The translations under genes were made by a program, and so were the position numbers. The notes under the pieces are model-generated. The model searched no databases and had not been told where the DNA came from. It saw only the letters and a list, made by a program, of their open reading frames with translations. A DNA stretch of 49,156 nucleotides from Pseudomonas cichorii. Lineage in GTDB: Bacteria; Pseudomonadota; Gammaproteobacteria; Pseudomonadales; Pseudomonadaceae. Below are positions 44,465 to 49,156 of this stretch, piece by piece (within the stretch, counting starts at the first letter, position 1; every line of letters begins with the position of its first letter). Location of the stretch: NCBI RefSeq assembly GCF_003700275.1, contig NZ_RBRE01000026.1, forward strand, positions 1 through 49,156, read 5' to 3'.

Positions 44465-47229
44465 GCGTGTTTGTAAATCGGCAATTCGATCTGGAAGCGC
44501 GCGCCTTCGTCGACATTGCTGACGCTCAGTTGCCCGCCCATCTGATCGACGATGCCATAACTGACCGATAACCCCAGGCCGGTACCGACGCCCACCGGTT
44601 TGGTGGTGAAGAACGGCTCGAAAATCCGCTCCAGCAAGCGTGGGTCGATACCGCCACCATTGTCCTGGACCGTCAGCCGAATGATGTTTTCATCCTCCTC
44701 CACGCCAAGACTGATCCATGGCTCGAACTCCCGGTCCTTTTCCCGGCGGGACAGCAAGGCATCGCGCGCGTTGACCATCAGGTTGATCAGCACTTGCTCC
44801 AGTTGATCCACATGCCCGCGCACTTGTACCGATGCGCACATCTCACCGATGCGGATCTGCACCCCCTTGCCCTTCATGCCTTCGGAAAGCATGGAGATGG
44901 TGCCCTCAACGGCCTGGATCGGATTGAATAGCTGCTCCTCGATCTCGGAACGACGGCCAAACACCCGCATATGGTCGACCACCCGAGCGGCGCGCTGCAC
45001 CTGGGTGTCGATGCGATTGAGCTTTTCGGTAAGGTAATCGATGTCCACATCGCCCTTGCCCAGCCGCTTGAGTACGTTGACCACCGCCATGCGCATGACA
45101 TTGAGCGGCTGGTTGATTTCATGCGCCAGCCCGGTGGCCATTTCGCCCAGAGTGGCCATTTTCGCACTCTGGTTCAGTTGCATCCGTGAACGGCGCACGT
45201 CGGTGTTATCACGCCCGACCGCCTGAATCTCGACCAGCTTGCCGTCTTCGTCGAATACGCCCCGGTCGGCCCATACCCACCAGGCGTACTCACGACCCGG
45301 CAGCTCGATACAGATTTCCTCGGTGCTCATCGGCGCCTCGGGAGTCAACAGCGCAATGCGCTTCTTGAACGCCTCACGCTGTTCATCCGAGAGCCAGTCG
45401 CCCAGATTGATGCCAGTCAGTTGTTCCGGCGTGCACTCCATGTAATTGGCCAGCGGGCGGTTGCCGAAACTGAGCACCAGATCCGGTGTGTAGCGGCAGA
45501 TCATCGCGGGTGAGTCCTCGACCAGAATCCGGTAGCGTTCCTCGCTCTTGCGCACCTGTTCTGCCGCCAGCGTGGCTTCGGTCACGTCCAGCCACAGGCC
45601 GACTGCCTCGACCGGCATGCCCAGGTCATCGCGCAGCAGCCGCGCCTCGTCCAGCAACCAGTGATAATCGCCCTTCTTGTCGCGCAGCCGGTAACGACGG
45701 CTGACGAATCCCTCGCGCAACAATTGGCGGTTGCGATCGAACCAGATGTCCTGATCGTCGGGATGAATGTATCCGGCAAGCTGCCCGTCGACACAATCGG
45801 CCAGTGTCCAGCCCAGCAGCGGCGTGAGGCTGTCGCTGAAAAAGCTCGGTTCGAGGTTGCCCTGGTCATAGCGCTGGACATAGATCACCGCAGGCGAGCT
45901 GGCGATCAGGTTATCCAGTCGCGCATGGGCCGCAGCTGCATCGGTTTCCTGATTCTTGATATCGCTGACATCGAGCATGAACCCCAGGACGCGCTGCACC
46001 TGACCACTGATCAACGCCTGCCCCTGAATACGAAACCAGATGTTTTCCTGGGCCGGATCGGCCTGCAGCAGACGCACACACAACAGCATCGGCGTGCCCT
46101 TGTCGCGCAACTGCATCAGGCGCGTCGATAATTCCTGGCGGTCGGCGGGGTGAATCATCGCCAGCCAGTCCTGACGTGGCAGGCGGTCGACCCGGTCGCT
46201 CAGGCGCAGGCTGCGCGCCAGTTGGGGAGCCAGAAGAACCTCGTCGCTGCCGGGCAGCAATTCCCACCAGCCGGTACCCAGCAAATCCTGCAGCACCGCC
46301 AGACGCTCGACATGGTGACGGTTATGCTGCTCCGACAAACGAAACAGCACCGGGCCAGCCAGCGCCGAACACAGGTTCAGCCACTCGCGCTCGCCCAGGT
46401 CAGGCGCTTGCTGCTGGGCATTATAGAAGCCGAACATCAACCAGGCCTTGGCAACTCTGTCGCGGCTGTGCGGCATGACGAAACCGTCGGCATTGCCAAA
46501 GGCGCTTTGCAATTGCACCAGATCAGTACCGGCACCGAACGCCAACTGATGACTGATGTTGGCATCCAGCCGGTCCAGCTCCACGCCCAGGCGCTGCCCG
46601 ACCTGCCACAACTCCGGCGCGGTATGGGCGTGATACTGGGCATAGACTCGCCAGCCCACGCCGTTGATCTCCGGCAACACCACTGCCACACAGGGGATGT
46701 GCCAGAGCTGCGCCAGTTCTTCAAGCTGCTCGGTCACCACGGCAGCCAGCCGGTCGACGCTGCACACCCGTATCTTTTCGGCGATCTGTCCGGCAAGGCG
46801 CAGGCATTGCTGACGACTGCGGGCAGCGCTGGCCTCCTCCATCAAGTCGCTGATGTCAAGCAACTGCAACAGCCAGTCCTTGCCGTGCGCCTGCACCCAG
46901 CCGCGTGCATGCAGGGTGTGGGCATCCGCACTTCTGAAATCCAGGTCGAGCATATGCCCCACCCAATCCGAGGGCACGCCTTCGATCACCAGCGCGCTGT
47001 TGGGCAGCAGCAGGTGCATCAGACGCTGCATCGTCACATGCTGGGCCGTGATCCCCAGGCGCGAGAGCAGATGCGGGCTGCTGCTCAGCATTCGGCCCTC
47101 GCCATCGAGCAGCAGATAGAGATCGGCGCCAATCGCTTCGGGCTCGACTGCCGCTACCTGCGGTTGCGCAGCGGGCGGCGCCTCGGAACGCCCCAGCCAG
47201 CGACTCAAACGTGTTTTATCAAGGGACAA
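44461..47229 (-). CDS. pprA: PprA-like sensor histidine kinase
   Basis: 922 aa, apparently cytosolic. A PAS-like domain at ~30-125, a GAF-like region at ~150-310, PAS domains at ~315-430, ~440-560 and ~570-685, then HisKA with the phospho-acceptor His703 in [10 protein letters not shown], and HATPase_c at ~810-918 ([25 protein letters not shown]). Partner of PprB, which controls the Tad pilus in P. aeruginosa. Its start overlaps the TadE-like gene by 11 bases. Confidence 0.88.
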   Translation of the reverse strand: MSLDKTRLSRWLGRSEAPPAAQPQVAAVEPEAIGADLYLLLDGEGRMLSSSPHLLSRLGITAQHVTMQRLMHLLLPNSALVIEGVPSDWVGHMLDLDFRSADAHTLHARGWVQAHGKDWLLQLLDISDLMEEASAARSRQQCLRLAGQIAEKIRVCSVDRLAAVVTEQLEELAQLWHIPCVAVVLPEINGVGWRVYAQYHAHTAPELWQVGQRLGVELDRLDANISHQLAFGAGTDLVQLQSAFGNADGFVMPHSRDRVAKAWLMFGFYNAQQQAPDLGEREWLNLCSALAGPVLFRLSEQHNRHHVERLAVLQDLLGTGWWELLPGSDEVLLAPQLARSLRLSDRVDRLPRQDWLAMIHPADRQELSTRLMQLRDKGTPMLLCVRLLQADPAQENIWFRIQGQALISGQVQRVLGFMLDVSDIKNQETDAAAAHARLDNLIASSPAVIYVQRYDQGNLEPSFFSDSLTPLLGWTLADCVDGQLAGYIHPDDQDIWFDRNRQLLREGFVSRRYRLRDKKGDYHWLLDEARLLRDDLGMPVEAVGLWLDVTEATLAAEQVRKSEERYRILVEDSPAMICRYTPDLVLSFGNRPLANYMECTPEQLTGINLGDWLSDEQREAFKKRIALLTPEAPMSTEEICIELPGREYAWWVWADRGVFDEDGKLVEIQAVGRDNTDVRRSRMQLNQSAKMATLGEMATGLAHEINQPLNVMRMAVVNVLKRLGKGDVDIDYLTEKLNRIDTQVQRAARVVDHMRVFGRRSEIEEQLFNPIQAVEGTISMLSEGMKGKGVQIRIGEMCASVQVRGHVDQLEQVLINLMVNARDALLSRREKDREFEPWISLGVEEDENIIRLTVQDNGGGIDPRLLERIFEPFFTTKPVGVGTGLGLSVSYGIVDQMGGQLSVSNVDEGARFQIELPIYKHA

Positions 47230-47674
47230 GTTGCAGACTCGCTTGGGCAGAAAGGTTGGTCGGCAGGTTCGGTACTTCGCCGATTCCTGGCAGGGTCAAC
47301 ACCGGCAGAATTCTGGTCAGCTTGCTCTTCGGGTAGTGAATGCTCACGGTCAGGACACCAGCCGTGTAGGTGATCGTAATGTCGGAGGCATTGAAGTTCA
47401 GGCTTGTGGGTATCCATTCCAGTTGCTTGTTCAGGACCGTTAGCGCCTGGCTTTTTATCAGGGTGTCGTAGTTGGCCACGGTCGGGCTCAACGCTACGCT
47501 GCGGCGTACCGCTTCACTGGTGGCGGCATTGAAAGACTGCACCATCAGCAATGGCAGGCTATAACTCACTACACCGTAGAAAACAGCGAAGAACGCCACG
47601 AACACCACGGCAAACTCGATTGCAGCGGCCCCCTTCTGCTTTCGTCGGGAAGTTTTATGAAAGGCTGTTGGCAT
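47219..47674 (-). CDS. TadE-like pseudopilin
   Basis: 151 aa. The TadE signature GAAAIEFAVVFVAFFAVFYG lies near the N-terminus (Gly-Ala-x-x-x-Glu-Phe), with a signal/membrane helix, then a small beta-rich domain. Corresponds to PA4294 in P. aeruginosa. GTG 47686 or ATG 47674 are possible starts; a G-rich Shine-Dalgarno fits 47674. Overlaps pprA. Confidence 0.8.
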   Translation of the reverse strand: MPTAFHKTSRRKQKGAAAIEFAVVFVAFFAVFYGVVSYSLPLLMVQSFNAATSEAVRRSVALSPTVANYDTLIKSQALTVLNKQLEWIPTSLNFNASDITITYTAGVLTVSIHYPKSKLTRILPVLTLPGIGEVPNLPTNLSAQASLQLVP

Positions 47675-47749
47675 GTCGACGTCCACCCTGACATTTACTA
47701 CCTCTAGACAGCATAGGTTCTTTCAGAAAAACAGGATGTTTTTTATACA

Positions 47750-48220
47750 ATGGAATTACTTTTCCTACTCGCCTGGCTCGCCATATGCGCGGAACAAGAC
47801 GCCCGGCAACGGCAGATATCCAACGGGCTGACCCTGGGTGGCTTTGCTCTGGCGCTGGGCTATCTGTTGTACAGCGGCCATAGCTGGCTGGGGCTTGAAT
47901 CCGCCGATGCAGGCTGGGCACTGTTACTGGCCGTGGCCCTGACCCTTCCCGGCTATGCCCTTGGCAGGCTGGGCGCCGGCGATGTGAAGCTGCTCGCAAC
48001 GCTGGCTCTGGCGAGCGGCAGCCTGTACTTGCTGGGCACTTTTATCGGTGCCGGGCTGGCCATGCTGGTATGGCTGGCAGTGCGTCAGAAGGTCTGGCCC
48101 CTTATGGGACAAAGGTTTACGCAGCGTTATGTTTACATGAATGCCGAAGCGACAAATAAACATCCCTTCTCGCCCTTTATATTCGCCGGCTTTTTATTGG
48201 CGGCACTGTGCATCCACTAG
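47750..48220 (+). CDS. fppA: Prepilin peptidase FppA (TadV/CpaA type)
   Basis: 156 aa, type IV prepilin peptidase that processes Flp pilin and pseudopilins. Catalytic aspartates appear as EQDARQRQISN (near residue 17) and the GxGD-like GAGDVKLLA (near 78). Several membrane helices. Divergent from the TadE-like gene and ahead of pprB, as in P. aeruginosa PA4294-4296. Confidence 0.87.
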   Translation: MELLFLLAWLAICAEQDARQRQISNGLTLGGFALALGYLLYSGHSWLGLESADAGWALLLAVALTLPGYALGRLGAGDVKLLATLALASGSLYLLGTFIGAGLAMLVWLAVRQKVWPLMGQRFTQRYVYMNAEATNKHPFSPFIFAGFLLAALCIH

Positions 48221-48238
48221 TCGACTCGTACGTTAGTG

Positions 48239-48250
48239 CTATGTACATAG
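48239..48250. promoter_or_regulatory. Palindrome upstream of pprB
   Basis: CTATGTACATAG is a perfect 12-bp palindrome in the 124-bp fppA-pprB gap. GTAC or GTACG cores recur at 48228-48232, 48243-48246 and 48258-48262. Could bind a regulator, perhaps PprB itself; no known consensus was matched. Confidence 0.35.
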
Positions 48251-48344
48251 TCGGAAAGTACGACTACGTTAAATCGTAAACCTTGTTTTGCTGATATGGA
48301 CCGGGCGTTTGTCAGTTATCGGACTCGCCGGCATGGAGTAGCGC

Positions 48345-49091
48345 GTGAACAAGTATTCGGCTGTAAAAGTTCTGGTTGTCGACGACCAGCCTCTTATCGT
48401 TGAGGAACTGAGCGACTTTCTCGAAAACAACAGCTATCACTGCATTCCTTGCCATTCAGGCGCGGAAGCTCTCGAACAGTTTCGCAACGACGAGAGCATC
48501 GGCATTGTGCTGTGCGATCTGGACATGCCGGGCATGAACGGCATCGAGATGGTCGAAACCATGAAGCGGGTGGGCGGCAAGCAGCACCTGTTCGAGGCCA
48601 TCATGCTGACCGGGCTTGCCGAGAAGAAAGACGTCATCAAGGCCCTGCGTGCCGGAATCGCCGACTACTACCAGAAACCCGTCGACCTGGATGAGTTGCT
48701 GCTGGGCATCCAGACTCAGGAACTGGCTCTGCAAGAGCGGCAGAAAAACCTGCAGCAGTTGGGGCTGCTCAACGAAAAGCTCCAGTATCTGGCAGCGTCC
48801 ATCGATGACCTGTACAAGAATCTGGATAAAAAACAGCCCGGCCCAGCGGACGAAAAAGAGGGCCTCGATACCGAGAGCAAGCTGTTCGCACAGCTCTCGC
48901 CCCGGCAACTCGCCGTCGCCAGGCTGGTCAGCAAAGGCCAGACCAATTACCAGATCGCCTGCGAACTGGGCATCACGGAAAACACCGTCAAACTCTATGT
49001 CTCCCAAGTGCTGCGCCTGACCCACATGCATAACCGCACCCAACTGGCACTGGCGCTGTCACCGAACCGGCAGCGAATGGCGGAACACTGA
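48345..49091 (+). CDS. pprB: PprB-like response regulator
   Basis: 248 aa. Receiver domain at ~8-125 with acidic pair Asp13/Asp14 and phospho-acceptor Asp58 in LCDLDMPG; a linker helix (~130-175); and a LuxR-type HTH at ~185-245 (SPRQLAVARLVSKG, TNYQIACELGITENTVKLYV). In P. aeruginosa PprB activates Tad pili, the BapA adhesin and the CupE fimbriae. Start is GTG 48345 with GGAG upstream. Confidence 0.9.
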   Translation: MNKYSAVKVLVVDDQPLIVEELSDFLENNSYHCIPCHSGAEALEQFRNDESIGIVLCDLDMPGMNGIEMVETMKRVGGKQHLFEAIMLTGLAEKKDVIKALRAGIADYYQKPVDLDELLLGIQTQELALQERQKNLQQLGLLNEKLQYLAASIDDLYKNLDKKQPGPADEKEGLDTESKLFAQLSPRQLAVARLVSKGQTNYQIACELGITENTVKLYVSQVLRLTHMHNRTQLALALSPNRQRMAEH

Positions 49092-49110
49092 GGCACCGGC
49101 CTATTGTTTG

Positions 49111-49134
49111 TGGGAACGAATTCATTCGTGAAAA
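49111..49134. repeat. REP-like half element at the right edge
   Basis: TGGGAACGAATTCATTCGTG followed by AAAA matches one arm of the REP-like family; the second arm may lie past the window edge. Confidence 0.7.
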
Positions 49135-49156
49135 TGGATTGTAGTGGTCAACTTTT

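Overview
The window is chromosomal DNA from a Pseudomonas, most likely the P. syringae group. The housekeeping proteins (TyrS, SpeD, Vfr, TrpGDC, EstA) read as Pseudomonas, and a Mu-type R-tailocin next to trpG is the arrangement described for P. syringae. Species was assigned by recognition only; no search was run.

Left flank (1-15.0 kb). The first ~265 bases are the promoter and leader region of a ribosomal RNA operon reading leftward out of the window, directly behind tyrS. Then follow an M23 peptidoglycan peptidase, anmK, erpA, argC, hemJ, a DUF805 membrane protein, a short-chain dehydrogenase, a HIT protein, coq7, speD, an OsmC-family protein, vfr, a lipoate-ligase-family protein and trpC-trpD-trpG.

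Tailocin (15.5-34.1 kb). A headless contractile tail cluster of Mu type lies on the minus strand: two small membrane proteins, tail completion proteins, sheath, tube, tail chaperone with a -1 frameshift, tape measure, hub, spike, baseplate, two tail-fibre/chaperone pairs, endolysin and nested Rz/Rz1 spanins. I see no capsid, portal, terminase or integrase. The control region at its right end has a PrtR-like S24 repressor, a PrtN-like activator, a DUF1654 gene behind a textbook LexA box, and a Q-like antiterminator gene behind a second LexA box. Between the Q-like gene and the first tail gene are an 11-bp tandem repeat (possible PrtN site) and two tandem intrinsic terminators on the operon strand; the second ends 14 bp before the first start codon. 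More terminators lie between sheath and tube genes and inside the endolysin gene. This suggests an AND-type switch: the SOS response frees PrtN through PrtR cleavage and Q through LexA, and Q lets polymerase pass the terminators. That circuit is inference.

Right flank (34.2-49.2 kb). It carries the autotransporter esterase estA, a divergent thiolase versus long FabG/MaoC acyl-CoA module, a MazG-like hydrolase with cmoM, two paralogous DUF4136 lipoproteins, and part of a Tad pilus locus with its two-component system (tadG, pprA, a TadE-like pseudopilin, fppA, pprB). Five REP-like palindromes (GCGAATTCATTCGC type) sit between genes.
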